The notes under the pieces: model-generated
The model's database searches: none
What the model was told of the DNA's origin: nothing
What the model saw: only the letters and a program-made list of their open reading frames with translations
Made by a program: the position numbers and the translations under genes
Assembly (NCBI RefSeq): GCF_014596975.1
Contig: NZ_JACVXD010000002.1
Location: 768,418-832,417, forward strand
Source of the DNA: Aestuariibaculum marinum
Lineage (GTDB): Bacteria > Bacteroidota > Bacteroidia > Flavobacteriales > Flavobacteriaceae
Reading direction: 5' to 3'
Length of the DNA: 64,000 nt
Part shown: positions 45,587-53,712 of the stretch, piece after piece
Numbering within the stretch: position 1 is the first letter of the stretch
How the letters are laid out: each line of letters opens with the position of its first letter

Positions 45587-46516
45587 ATGAAAGGACCTCT
45601 TTTTTACTCGAAAATTTTATTGTTTGGTGAGTACGGTATCATCAAAGATTCTAAAGGCTTATCAATTCCCTATAACTTTTATAATGGGGCTCTAAAAGTT
45701 TCGGAGCATCCTTCAGAAGAGGCTATTCAATCTAATCAAAGTTTGAAACGATTTGCCGATTATTTAGAAAACATAAATCCGGAGTTAGTAACTTTCGATA
45801 TCGCTGCTTTAAAAAATGATGTTGAAGAAGGCATGTACTTCGATTCTTCTATTCCGCAAGGTTATGGTGTTGGAAGTAGTGGCGCTTTAGTGGCTGCGAT
45901 TTACTACAACTATGCGAAGGATAAAATTACGGTTTTAGAAAATTTAACGCGTGAAAAACTGTTACAGTTAAAATCGATTTTTTCTGAAATGGAGTCGTTT
46001 TTCCACGGTAAATCATCAGGATTAGATCCGTTAAACAGCTATTTAAGCATTCCAATTCTTATCAATTCTAAAGATAATATTGAAGCGACTGGTATTCCTT
46101 CTCAAAAACCAGACGGAAAAGGTGCTGTATTTTTATTAGATAGTGGTATTGTTGGTGAAACCGCTCCAATGATTAGCATTTTCATGGAAAATATGAAGCA
46201 GGAAGGGTTCCGTAGTATGCTTAAAGATCAGTTTATAAAACATACCGACGCCTGTGTTGACGATTTCTTAAAGGGTGATGTGAAATCGTTATTCCAAAAT
46301 ACAAAACAATTATCTAAAGTAGTTTTAAGTCATTTTAAACCAATGATTCCAAAACAATTTCACGAGCTTTGGAAAAAAGGACTAGAGACTAACGATTATT
46401 ATCTTAAACTGTGTGGTTCTGGTGGCGGAGGCTATATTTTAGGATTTACTGAAGATATAGAAAAAGCTAAATCAGCATTATCTGATTATAAACTGGAAGT
46501 GGTTTATAACTTCTAA
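45587..46516 (+). CDS. Mevalonate kinase-like GHMP kinase (GYDIA type)
   Basis: 309 residues. SKILLFGEYGIIKDSKGLSI opens the protein, QGYGVGSSGALVAAIYY is the ATP loop, and KLCGSGGGGYILGF the C-terminal glycine motif. It matches the Bacteroidota GHMP kinases that serve as mevalonate or phosphomevalonate kinase, and sits between mvaD and a UbiA prenyltransferase. Which of the two phosphorylations it performs is not decidable here. Confidence 0.88.
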   Translation: MKGPLFYSKILLFGEYGIIKDSKGLSIPYNFYNGALKVSEHPSEEAIQSNQSLKRFADYLENINPELVTFDIAALKNDVEEGMYFDSSIPQGYGVGSSGALVAAIYYNYAKDKITVLENLTREKLLQLKSIFSEMESFFHGKSSGLDPLNSYLSIPILINSKDNIEATGIPSQKPDGKGAVFLLDSGIVGETAPMISIFMENMKQEGFRSMLKDQFIKHTDACVDDFLKGDVKSLFQNTKQLSKVVLSHFKPMIPKQFHELWKKGLETNDYYLKLCGSGGGGYILGFTEDIEKAKSALSDYKLEVVYNF

Positions 46517-46522
46517 AACTTC

Positions 46523-46549
46523 TGTCATTCTGAAATTTTTCAGAATCTC
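46523..46549. repeat. Small intergenic stem-loop repeat (TGTCATTCTGA type)
   Basis: ATTCTGAAA (46527-46535) pairs perfectly with TTTCAGAAT (46538-46546) directly after TGTC. It resembles the element at 5727 (TGTCACCCTGAA...TTCAGGG) and small dispersed repeats of Flavobacteriia. It lies in the 49-base gap between the kinase and UbiA genes and has no T-run. Confidence 0.55.
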
Positions 46550-46565
46550 ATAAACATTTTATTAT

Positions 46566-47480
46566 ATGCTTAACCGAAGACAGAAACATATTCTCATTAA
46601 GTTTTTTAGTATGTTTTCTGTAGTTCGTGGCTACAATATTCTTATTATTGTTATTGCCCAGTATTTAGCGAGTATTTATATTTTAGGAAATCATCTACCG
46701 GTGAAATCGGTGGTTTTCGATTTAAATTTATTTATGCTGGTTATGGCGAGTGCGATGACGATTGCCGGAGGGTATATTATCAATAATTTTTACGATTCAG
46801 AGAAAGATTTAATTAACAGGCCTCAAAAATCGATGCTGGATCGATTGGTAAGTCAGAATACGAAACTTTCATTGTATTTTGTTCTTAATTTCTTAGCAGT
46901 TATTCTGGCAAGTTATGTATCGTTTAGGGCTGTATTGTTTTTCTCGGTGTATATTTTCGGTATTTGGTTTTATTCGCATAAGCTTAAGAAGTTGCCGTTC
47001 ATAGGTAATTTAACATCAGCAATCCTCACAATTACCCCGTTTTTTGTCATATTCATTTATTACAGGAATTTTGAGCCTGTAATTTTTGTTCATGCCATGT
47101 TTTTATTTTTAATGATTTCCATGCGAGAACTCACAAAGGATCTGGAAAATATAAAAGGAGATATGGCACAAGATTATAAAACCATTCCTATTGTTTATGG
47201 CGAGAAGGCTTCAAAACTAATGCTTACTGTTTTGGGAGTATTAACCGTGATTCCGGCATATTTGCTGATTAATAAATTTCATGTGGGGAAGATGAGTTAC
47301 TTTTTTTACGCGAGTATCTTTTTATTAATCATTTTTCAGTTTCTATTGTGGAAATCAAACAGTAAATTGCAGTATCTTATACTTCATAATATAATAAAGT
47401 TCATTATTCTGGCAGGGGTTTTTAGTATTCCTCTTATTGATATTTCACTGGTTTTGAATAAAATTACATTAATTCGCTAA
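46566..47480 (+). CDS. UbiA-family prenyltransferase
   Basis: 304 residues with about 8-9 membrane segments. The first Asp-rich motif is NNFYDSEKDLINRP (Asp77, Asp81), and the second is in LTKDLENIKGDMAQDYKT. It transfers an isoprenoid diphosphate to an aromatic or glycerol-phosphate acceptor in the inner membrane. Following the mevalonate genes it may use their product; the acceptor cannot be told. The group is often labelled geranylgeranylglycerol-phosphate synthase-like in Flavobacteriia. Confidence 0.85.
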   Translation: MLNRRQKHILIKFFSMFSVVRGYNILIIVIAQYLASIYILGNHLPVKSVVFDLNLFMLVMASAMTIAGGYIINNFYDSEKDLINRPQKSMLDRLVSQNTKLSLYFVLNFLAVILASYVSFRAVLFFSVYIFGIWFYSHKLKKLPFIGNLTSAILTITPFFVIFIYYRNFEPVIFVHAMFLFLMISMRELTKDLENIKGDMAQDYKTIPIVYGEKASKLMLTVLGVLTVIPAYLLINKFHVGKMSYFFYASIFLLIIFQFLLWKSNSKLQYLILHNIIKFIILAGVFSIPLIDISLVLNKITLIR

Positions 47481-47496
47481 GGAACGAATTATAGAT

Positions 47497-47504
47497 TATC
47501 TTTG
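47497..47504 (+). promoter_or_regulatory. -7 box TATCTTTG upstream of the RluB-like gene
   Basis: It matches TAnnTTTG, followed by GCAC as at 20671, and ends 17 bases before the start at 47522. Confidence 0.55.
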
Positions 47505-47521
47505 CACAAAAATTATAACGA

Positions 47522-48397
47522 ATGAGCAGACATCAAGGGACAAATAGAAAAGGGAAGCCTTCAGGAAGAAAGCAGCAAACAGGGTCCAATAGAAATTCTA
47601 GCAGAGGTGCCGGAAATTCTAATACCAAAAGCTTTGCCAGAGGAAATGCGCCTGTGAAAAAAACAAGCTCAAATCAGCAAAAATCGAATTCAGATGAAAT
47701 TCGCTTAAATAAATACGTTGCAAACTCAGGAATGTGTTCGCGACGAGAGGCCGATGTGCATATTGCAACTGGTTTGGTAACCGTAAATGGAAAAGTGGTT
47801 ACTGAAATGGGATATAAAGTGAAGCCTGGTGACGAAGTACGTTACGATGGTTCACGTATTAATCCTGAGAAAAAAGCCTATGTATTATTAAACAAACCAA
47901 AAGGTTTTGCAACGACCACAAGTGAAGGAAAAGGAAGAACTGTAATGGATTTGGTTGCTAATGCAACCAGTTCAAGAATTAAGCCTATTGGTCGTTTAGG
48001 GCGTAACTCTAAAGGGCTTATCTTATTTACAAATGATGAAGCTATTGTTAATAAGTTTACCAATTCAAAAAATGGAGTGCCGCGTTTATTCCATATTGAG
48101 TTAAGTAAAAACTTAAAGCTGGAAGATTTAAAGAAGATTGAAGCCGGATTTAAAATAGATGATAAACTAATTACAGTAGAAGAGATTAGTTACATTGACG
48201 GCGCTTCGAAAAAAGAGATAGGTTTAAAAATTAAGAATACCGGAAATACTATTATCCGAACAATTTTTGAACACTTAAACTACGATATTGTAAGTTTAGA
48301 TTGTGTGGCTATCGCACATTTAACAAAAAAGGATATTCCAAGAGGTCACTGGAAACACTTAACCGAGCAGGAACTTAATGGTTTACAAATGTTGTAA
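47522..48397 (+). CDS. RluB/RsuA-family pseudouridine synthase-like protein lacking the catalytic Asp
   Basis: 291 residues. A basic, Ser/Gly/Asn-rich N-terminal tail (1-58) precedes an S4 RNA-binding domain (about 59-108, IRLNKYVANSGMCSRREAD) and the RsuA-type catalytic domain. The otherwise universal GRLD motif reads GRLG: residue 160 is Gly (codon GGG, 47999-48001) where the catalytic Asp should be, while SKGLILFTND after it is intact. No frameshift is visible and the rest of the fold is well kept. It may have lost catalysis and act as an RNA-binding factor in ribosome assembly, or it may use another residue. A terminator follows. Confidence 0.85.
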   Translation: MSRHQGTNRKGKPSGRKQQTGSNRNSSRGAGNSNTKSFARGNAPVKKTSSNQQKSNSDEIRLNKYVANSGMCSRREADVHIATGLVTVNGKVVTEMGYKVKPGDEVRYDGSRINPEKKAYVLLNKPKGFATTTSEGKGRTVMDLVANATSSRIKPIGRLGRNSKGLILFTNDEAIVNKFTNSKNGVPRLFHIELSKNLKLEDLKKIEAGFKIDDKLITVEEISYIDGASKKEIGLKIKNTGNTIIRTIFEHLNYDIVSLDCVAIAHLTKKDIPRGHWKHLTEQELNGLQML

Positions 48398-48426
48398 GGT
48401 TTAGTGAATCAATAATAAAGAATGTT

Positions 48427-48460
48427 AAGACCAGTAAATTCAATTTACTGGTCTTTTTTT
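48427..48460 (+). terminator. Terminator of the mevalonate/RluB-like segment
   Basis: AAGACCAGTAAA pairs with TTTACTGGTCTT around TTCAA, followed by a run of T. It lies 30 bases after the RluB-like stop. Confidence 0.9.
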
Positions 48461-48648
48461 GTTTAAAATTGACGGTTTTTAACGCTGAAATTTTAAAATA
48501 GAAAGCTTGCTGAGTGGCTGATTTCATTGGAAAGCCTTGTGTTTATTGGTTAAAAAAATATTCAAAAAAAATATTCAAAAGAGTTTGAAATTCATTTTTT
48601 TGTATTTCATTTGTAACCTAATTAGCTGAACAATTGAAATCTGTTTTT
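48461..48648. other. AT-rich leader with 13-base tandem repeat upstream of a small ORF
   Basis: Part of the 478-base gap between the RluB-like gene and speA. It holds two copies of AAAATATTC spaced 13 bases apart near 48553-48580. A more GC-balanced patch lies at about 48505-48545. No -7 box of good quality and no known riboswitch was recognised. Confidence 0.4.
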
Positions 48649-48801
48649 ATGTTCGGGCTTTTGAACAATAGGAAGTCATTTTCAAGAGCAGCTTATAGAT
48701 TAAGTAACCGAATTTTAGAGCTAGCTTCCGCGTATTACATCTTTTTAAGTCAACATTTGTTTGGCTTTATTCCTACGACTCATCCTCAACTACAGGTTTG
48801 A
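48649..48801 (+). CDS. Possible 50-residue small protein upstream of speA
   Basis: An ATG-to-TGA frame of 50 codons begins MFGLLNNRKSFSRAAYRLSN and ends IPTTHPQLQV. It has an amphipathic, basic N-terminal half and an aromatic middle (ELASAYYIFL). The frame is noticeably less AT-rich than the flanks, which supports coding or a structured RNA. It ends 74 bases before the speA start. I do not recognise a family with confidence. It could be a leader peptide, a small protein, or part of an untranslated leader. Confidence 0.35.
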   Translation: MFGLLNNRKSFSRAAYRLSNRILELASAYYIFLSQHLFGFIPTTHPQLQV

Positions 48802-48875
48802 TATATTTTATTTGATATTGACTTAATATTGAATTATATTATAATTCTCATTTTTAAAATATTTAAAATAAAATA

Positions 48876-50273
48876 ATGAATACCAAATACATCGATTTAA
48901 TTAATCAAACATTCGATTTTCCACAAGAAGAGTTTAAACTGGAAGAAAAACACTTACAGTTTCATGATATTGATTTAATGGCCTTGGTAGAGGAGTATGG
49001 AGCACCTTTAAAATTCACGTATTTGCCTCAAATTTCTAATAATATAAACAAGGCAAAAGGTTGGTTTAACAAGGCTTTAAAAAACAATAAGTATAAAGGG
49101 AAATACCATTATTGTTATTGTACAAAAAGCTCGCACTTTAAGCACGTTTTAAACGAAGCTTTAAAGAATGATATTCATATAGAAACCTCGTCGGCTTTCG
49201 ATATTGATATTGTTGAAAATTTAAAGAAGGAAGGTAAAATTACCGATGATACTTTTGTAATTAGTAACGGATTTAAACGTTCACAATATGTAACAAATAT
49301 TGCCAGACTTATTAACAACGGACATAAAAACGCGATTCCAATTATTGATAATTACGAAGAGTTAGATTTACTTTCTCAGGAAATAGAAGGTAAATTTAAT
49401 GTAGGAATTCGAATTGCATCAGAGGAAGAGCCTAAGTTTGAGTTTTATACCTCTCGCTTAGGGATTGGCTATAAGAATATTGTTCCTTTTTATAAAAATC
49501 AGATTCAAGGTAATAAAAAAGTAAACCTTAAAATGTTGCACTTTTTTATTAATACTGGTATTCGTGATAATGCGTATTACTGGAATGAGCTGCACAAATG
49601 TTTAAAGGTATATACAAGTCTTAAGAAGATTTGTCCGACTTTAGATAGTTTAAATATTGGAGGCGGTTTTCCAATTAAAAATTCGTTGGCTTTCGAATTC
49701 GATTATGAGTATATGGTTGATGAAATTATCAATCAAATTAAATTAGCTTGTGAAGAGGAGGAAGTTCCGGTGCCACATATTTTTACTGAATTTGGAAGCT
49801 TTACAGTTGGTGAAAGTGGTGGAGCTATATACGAAGTGCTATACCAAAAGCAACAAAATGACCGTGAGAAGTGGAACATGATCAATTCATCATTTATTAC
49901 AACGCTTCCAGATACCTGGGCGATTAACAAGCGTTTTATCTTGTTGCCAATAAACCGTTGGAACGATAGCTACGAACGTGTGTTGTTAGGAGGTTTAACC
50001 TGTGATAGTGACGATTATTACAACAGTGAACAGCATATGAATGCGATTTACTTACCAAAGTATAATAAGGAAAAACCGCTTTATCTAGGGTTCTTTAATA
50101 CCGGTGCGTATCAGGAAACCATTGGAGGGTTTGGTGGGTTGCAACACTGTTTAATTCCGTCACCTAAACATGTTCTAATCGATAGAGATGAAGAAGGAAA
50201 CATTACAACATCACTATTTAGTGAACAACAAAAAAGCGAAGATCTGCTTAAGATTTTAGGTTACGATAACTAA
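48876..50273 (+). CDS. speA: Arginine decarboxylase, short Bacteroidota form
   Basis: 465 residues, PLP fold III decarboxylase related to DAP and ornithine decarboxylases. The PLP Lys is probably Lys84 in YCTKSSHFKH; SLNIGGGFPIKN is the phosphate-binding glycine loop and LLGGLTCDSDDYY the C-terminal active-site Cys motif. E. coli SpeA is about 630 residues, so this is the compact form found in Bacteroidota. It makes agmatine for polyamine synthesis. It is followed after 180 bases by a deoxyhypusine-synthase-like gene; no agmatinase lies between. Confidence 0.88.
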   Translation: MNTKYIDLINQTFDFPQEEFKLEEKHLQFHDIDLMALVEEYGAPLKFTYLPQISNNINKAKGWFNKALKNNKYKGKYHYCYCTKSSHFKHVLNEALKNDIHIETSSAFDIDIVENLKKEGKITDDTFVISNGFKRSQYVTNIARLINNGHKNAIPIIDNYEELDLLSQEIEGKFNVGIRIASEEEPKFEFYTSRLGIGYKNIVPFYKNQIQGNKKVNLKMLHFFINTGIRDNAYYWNELHKCLKVYTSLKKICPTLDSLNIGGGFPIKNSLAFEFDYEYMVDEIINQIKLACEEEEVPVPHIFTEFGSFTVGESGGAIYEVLYQKQQNDREKWNMINSSFITTLPDTWAINKRFILLPINRWNDSYERVLLGGLTCDSDDYYNSEQHMNAIYLPKYNKEKPLYLGFFNTGAYQETIGGFGGLQHCLIPSPKHVLIDRDEEGNITTSLFSEQQKSEDLLKILGYDN

Positions 50274-50453
50274 AATTCGAGAACAAAAGGAATGTGTGTT
50301 TGTTGGGTAAATAATGTTTTAGAATGAATACAAATTTCAGAATTGTTTTAAGCAGCATTGTATTATAAAAGGTTAAGTTATAAATTTATACGTGAAGAAG
50401 TGATTGAAAACAAGAAATGCTTCAGCGTAAAAACATATTAAAGCATAAAGAAA

Positions 50454-51428
50454 ATGAGTACTAAAGGACCAATTTCACAATTTATAGAAAAGCATTATTT
50501 GCATTTTAATGCAGCGGCTTTAGTCGATGCAGCAAAGGGCTACGAAGCACAATTGGCTTCAGGAGCTAAAATGTTAGTGTCGTTAGCAGGAGCCATGAGT
50601 ACTGCCGAATTGGGTAAAAGTTTTGCTGAAATGATTCGTCAGGATAAAGTACAAATCATCTCTTGTACAGGAGCAAACCTGGAAGAGGATATCATGAATT
50701 TAGTAGCGCATTCGCACTATAAGCGTGTGCCTAACTATAGAGATTTAACTCCAAAGGAAGAGTGGGATTTATTGGAGCAAGGATTAAACCGTGTTACCGA
50801 TACGTGTATTCCTGAGGAGGAAGCATTCCGTCGTTTGCAAAAGCATATTTTTGAAATATGGAAAGATGCCGACGATAAAGGTGAGCGTTATCTGCCACAT
50901 GAGTACATGTATAAAATGTTATTATCCGGTGTGTTAGAGGAATATTACGAGATCGATTTAAAAGATTCTTGGATGTATGCAGCAGCCGAAAAGAATTTAC
51001 CTATTGTATGCCCAGGATGGGAAGATAGCACAATGGGTAACATCTTTGCGAGTTATGTGTTAAAAGGCGAGCTTAAAGCAAGTACTATGAAATCTGGTAT
51101 TGAATACATGACTTTTTTAGCAGACTGGTATACCGATAATTCAGAAAACGGTATAGGGTTTTTCCAAATAGGTGGTGGTATCGCTGGGGATTTCCCAATC
51201 TGTGTTGTGCCAATGTTATATCAGGATATGGAACGCACGGATACGCCATTCTGGAGTTATTTCTGCCAGATTAGCGACTCGACAACCAGTTATGGTTCTT
51301 ACTCGGGAGCCGTACCAAACGAAAAGATTACTTGGGGTAAATTAGATATCGATACGCCTAAGTTTATTATAGAAAGTGATGCAACTATTGTTGCGCCGTT
51401 AATTTTTGCATATTTATTAGATCAATAA
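50454..51428 (+). CDS. Deoxyhypusine synthase-like protein
   Basis: 324 residues, the bacterial branch of the deoxyhypusine synthase fold. LVSLAGAMSTAELGKSFAEM opens the Rossmann-like core; FFQIGGGIAGDFPICVVP and STTSYGSYSGAVPNEKITWGK complete it, and the catalytic Lys (Lys296, WGK) is kept. Bacteria lack eIF5A, so such proteins work in polyamine metabolism, for example as homospermidine synthases, using NAD+ and spermidine or putrescine. Pairing with speA supports this. The exact amine substrate is not known. Confidence 0.85.
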   Translation: MSTKGPISQFIEKHYLHFNAAALVDAAKGYEAQLASGAKMLVSLAGAMSTAELGKSFAEMIRQDKVQIISCTGANLEEDIMNLVAHSHYKRVPNYRDLTPKEEWDLLEQGLNRVTDTCIPEEEAFRRLQKHIFEIWKDADDKGERYLPHEYMYKMLLSGVLEEYYEIDLKDSWMYAAAEKNLPIVCPGWEDSTMGNIFASYVLKGELKASTMKSGIEYMTFLADWYTDNSENGIGFFQIGGGIAGDFPICVVPMLYQDMERTDTPFWSYFCQISDSTTSYGSYSGAVPNEKITWGKLDIDTPKFIIESDATIVAPLIFAYLLDQ

Positions 51429-51451
51429 TATAACCAACCCAAAAAATTAAA

Positions 51452-51805
51452 ATGTTACGTAAAATTGTAGATTACAAAAAGTTGAATCAGGATATCTTAA
51501 ATCTTCTGGTAGACAAATTTCCTGATGGATATGATGACTCCGATGTGATTTCATTTAGAAATGCTCAAAATGAAATTATTGAGGCGGTGGAGGTACGTAC
51601 CGATGATACTATTTATTTAGTAAAAGTTGGTAAGCGTCTTGTACAAGCAATGGAAGACTTTGGTGACGATGATAGCGATGATAATGATACCGAAGTAGAT
51701 TTCGAAAGCGTAAAAGTTGAAGACGGTGATGAAGATAGTGGTGAAGACGAGGATTCAGCAAATGATGTTGCTGATACCGACGATGAAGACGACGATAACG
51801 ACTAA
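51452..51805 (+). CDS. Small protein with extremely acidic C-terminal tail
   Basis: 117 residues. Residues 1-75 are a folded-looking domain (VDYKKLNQDILNLLVDKFPD; IYLVKVGKRLVQAMEDF). The last 45 residues are mostly Asp and Glu with Ser, Asn and Val, presumably disordered. It is conserved in context with the next small gene, but I know no function; nucleic-acid mimicry or a chaperone-like role is possible. It lies 23 bases after the deoxyhypusine-synthase-like gene on the same strand. Confidence 0.7.
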   Translation: MLRKIVDYKKLNQDILNLLVDKFPDGYDDSDVISFRNAQNEIIEAVEVRTDDTIYLVKVGKRLVQAMEDFGDDDSDDNDTEVDFESVKVEDGDEDSGEDEDSANDVADTDDEDDDND

Positions 51806-51820
51806 ATAATTGTATGTGTA

Positions 51821-52048
51821 ATGAGAACAGCTGTTTTTAAGTCTTACAAAAAAGGGTATTTTACTTTTTGGTTTGAAAATGGAGAGGAATTGGTGTTCGA
51901 AGAAGTTCATCCAAGAGTGTTAAAACAATACGATTTAAAGAATGACAAAAGTTATATCGATCAAGAGTTTAGAATAACGTTTGTTGAGGATTATGAAGAT
52001 GAGGATGCTGTAATTTATAGAGTGGAAAGTTTAAAACCAATCCAATAA
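51821..52048 (+). CDS. Small hypothetical protein
   Basis: 75 residues, no signal peptide. It has FTFWFENGEELVFEEVHPRV and ends YRVESLKPIQ; the pattern suggests a small beta-barrel like fold, perhaps OB or SH3-like. It follows the acidic-tail gene by 15 bases and ends before a terminator hairpin at 52084. Function unknown. Confidence 0.65.
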   Translation: MRTAVFKSYKKGYFTFWFENGEELVFEEVHPRVLKQYDLKNDKSYIDQEFRITFVEDYEDEDAVIYRVESLKPIQ

Positions 52049-52083
52049 ATTTAAAATCTTCTACCTTATAAAAGAAAGATAAC

Positions 52084-52116
52084 AGTCTGCTATTTTAAAT
52101 AATGGCAGACTTTTTT
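52084..52116 (+). terminator. Terminator of the speA downstream segment, overlapping a convergent gene end
   Basis: AGTCTGCTATT pairs with AATGGCAGACT (one G-U) around a TTAAAT loop, followed by six T. The minus-strand GT gene ends at 52095, so its last codons lie inside the stem. Confidence 0.8.
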
Positions 52117-53477
52117 ATACCCAAAGGTTTCTTTAAAATAACTTCGCATGTAAACGCCGCATAGACAATAAGGTATTCTGTGGCAATTATCCAAAGGTTT
52201 TCCTGATCTGCAGTATTTGAGTAGGCTAAATAACTTAAAATAATAACAAAGCTCCATATCAAAGGGAATTTGTATGTCGTAAACACCGATAAAATTAAAA
52301 GTGTGGCAATGTACCATGGATGCACAGTTGTGGCGGTAAAATAATAAAAGCTCAGTACGAAAAGCATTGAAGATATAAGTAGTGGTATGGATCTGTTATT
52401 TCTAAAAAAGGTTACAATTAAGACGAATAGAATAACTAAAACAGGAATATATTTTCCAATAATGGCAATTTCATTATAACCTCGAAATGTATATCCTATA
52501 GCTCTTGCTATGTAATATAAACTTGCATTGAATTCAAATCGTTGGAACCACAAACCAACAGTTTGAGCATAGTTATTAACAAATTCGGAAGATATAAACG
52601 GAAGAAAACTAATGATAATTACGACTCCAGAAATACTATAATATCCTGCTAATTTTAGGAATCCTTTAGTTTTTGAAATCTCTCTGATTATAAACCATTG
52701 AAATAATAATGGTAAAAATATTAAAGGAATAAGTTTAGTAGAAACCGATAAGCCTAAAGTAACAGCAGACAGGATCCAGTGATCTTTGAAAAGTAAATAT
52801 AAACTCCAGATTAAAAAGAAAACCATGACACCTTCAAAATGAAGATTACCTGTTAATTCAATAATAATAAACGGGTTGAGTAAATACCAAAATATGTTAT
52901 GAACAGGCTTGTTAATAACCTTTAAAAGTTGCTTTCCGAAGTAGAAAGTCCCAAAATCTGCCGCAATAATTATTAAACGCATTACAACTACCGAACCCAA
53001 GATATTGGTTTTAGCAAATAATGCTGCAATTAAAAAACACAGTTGATTTAGCGGAGGGTAATTGGTAAAGTGACTGGCGTTTAGCTTACCCATGCCTTTA
53101 AATAATTCTTCGGCTTGTGCTACCTGGAATTCATTGTTGTTTATAAAGGATGCAACATTAAATAAATAAGGGTTGTTACCTTCAAGCAATAGTCTGCCAT
53201 CCCATATAAATCGGTAGAAATCTTGAGAGAGATTCGGTATGGCAAAAATAAATAGTGCACGGAAACCAAAGGCAAAACCTGTTAACAACTTAGTGTTTGT
53301 TTTGTTATAATTAACAAGTGAATAAAACAATAAGAATAGTGTGCTATACAATAAAAGTAACTTAGTATAGTCAGTACGAACTAAGTCGTAGGCGAATATA
53401 AAATATAAAACAGAAGAAGCTATTGCTAATAGAATTAGGGCATTCTTATTGTTTTCAATTTGTAAGTTGCTAAACAT
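52095..53477 (-). CDS. GT-C membrane glycosyltransferase (mannosyltransferase-like)
   Basis: 460 residues with about 11-12 membrane segments. The loop after the second segment group has LSQDFYRFIWDGRLLLEGNNPY, a typical GT-C pattern: acidic residue next to Trp-Asp-Gly, as in polyprenol-phosphate-mannose-dependent mannosyltransferases. The protein would work at the periplasmic face of the inner membrane with a lipid-linked sugar. A dolichol-phosphate-mannose-synthase-like gene at 57914 could supply the donor. Donor and acceptor cannot be stated from sequence. It diverges from the GH63-like gene. Confidence 0.78.
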   Translation of the reverse strand: MFSNLQIENNKNALILLAIASSVLYFIFAYDLVRTDYTKLLLLYSTLFLLFYSLVNYNKTNTKLLTGFAFGFRALFIFAIPNLSQDFYRFIWDGRLLLEGNNPYLFNVASFINNNEFQVAQAEELFKGMGKLNASHFTNYPPLNQLCFLIAALFAKTNILGSVVVMRLIIIAADFGTFYFGKQLLKVINKPVHNIFWYLLNPFIIIELTGNLHFEGVMVFFLIWSLYLLFKDHWILSAVTLGLSVSTKLIPLIFLPLLFQWFIIREISKTKGFLKLAGYYSISGVVIIISFLPFISSEFVNNYAQTVGLWFQRFEFNASLYYIARAIGYTFRGYNEIAIIGKYIPVLVILFVLIVTFFRNNRSIPLLISSMLFVLSFYYFTATTVHPWYIATLLILSVFTTYKFPLIWSFVIILSYLAYSNTADQENLWIIATEYLIVYAAFTCEVILKKPLGIKKSAII

Positions 53478-53481
53478 ATTT

Positions 53482-53489
53482 CAAATATA
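53482..53489 (-). promoter_or_regulatory. -7 box TATATTTG placed 4 bases before the GT-C start
   Basis: Read on the minus strand it is an exact TAnnTTTG with only AAAT between it and the ATG at 53477. If it is used, the mRNA would be leaderless or nearly so. The rest of the 235-base divergent gap to 53712 shows no better signal. Confidence 0.45.
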
Positions 53490-53712
53490 ACATCATTTAC
53501 AATGTATTACGAGTCTAAAAGTTTTTGACTTCCTTAATTTTTTGAGGACTTTTTTTAAGGACATTTTAAAAGAACAGCCTTAATAAAGTCAATTAGCTAA
53601 TTCTTTTATTGAAAATTATTTTTTGGAATAAAAAACCTAAATTTATGTAAGACTATAAATGCCATTAGTTGACTTTCCGTAACATGAACGCTAACAAAAA
53701 GAAAAGATTGAT

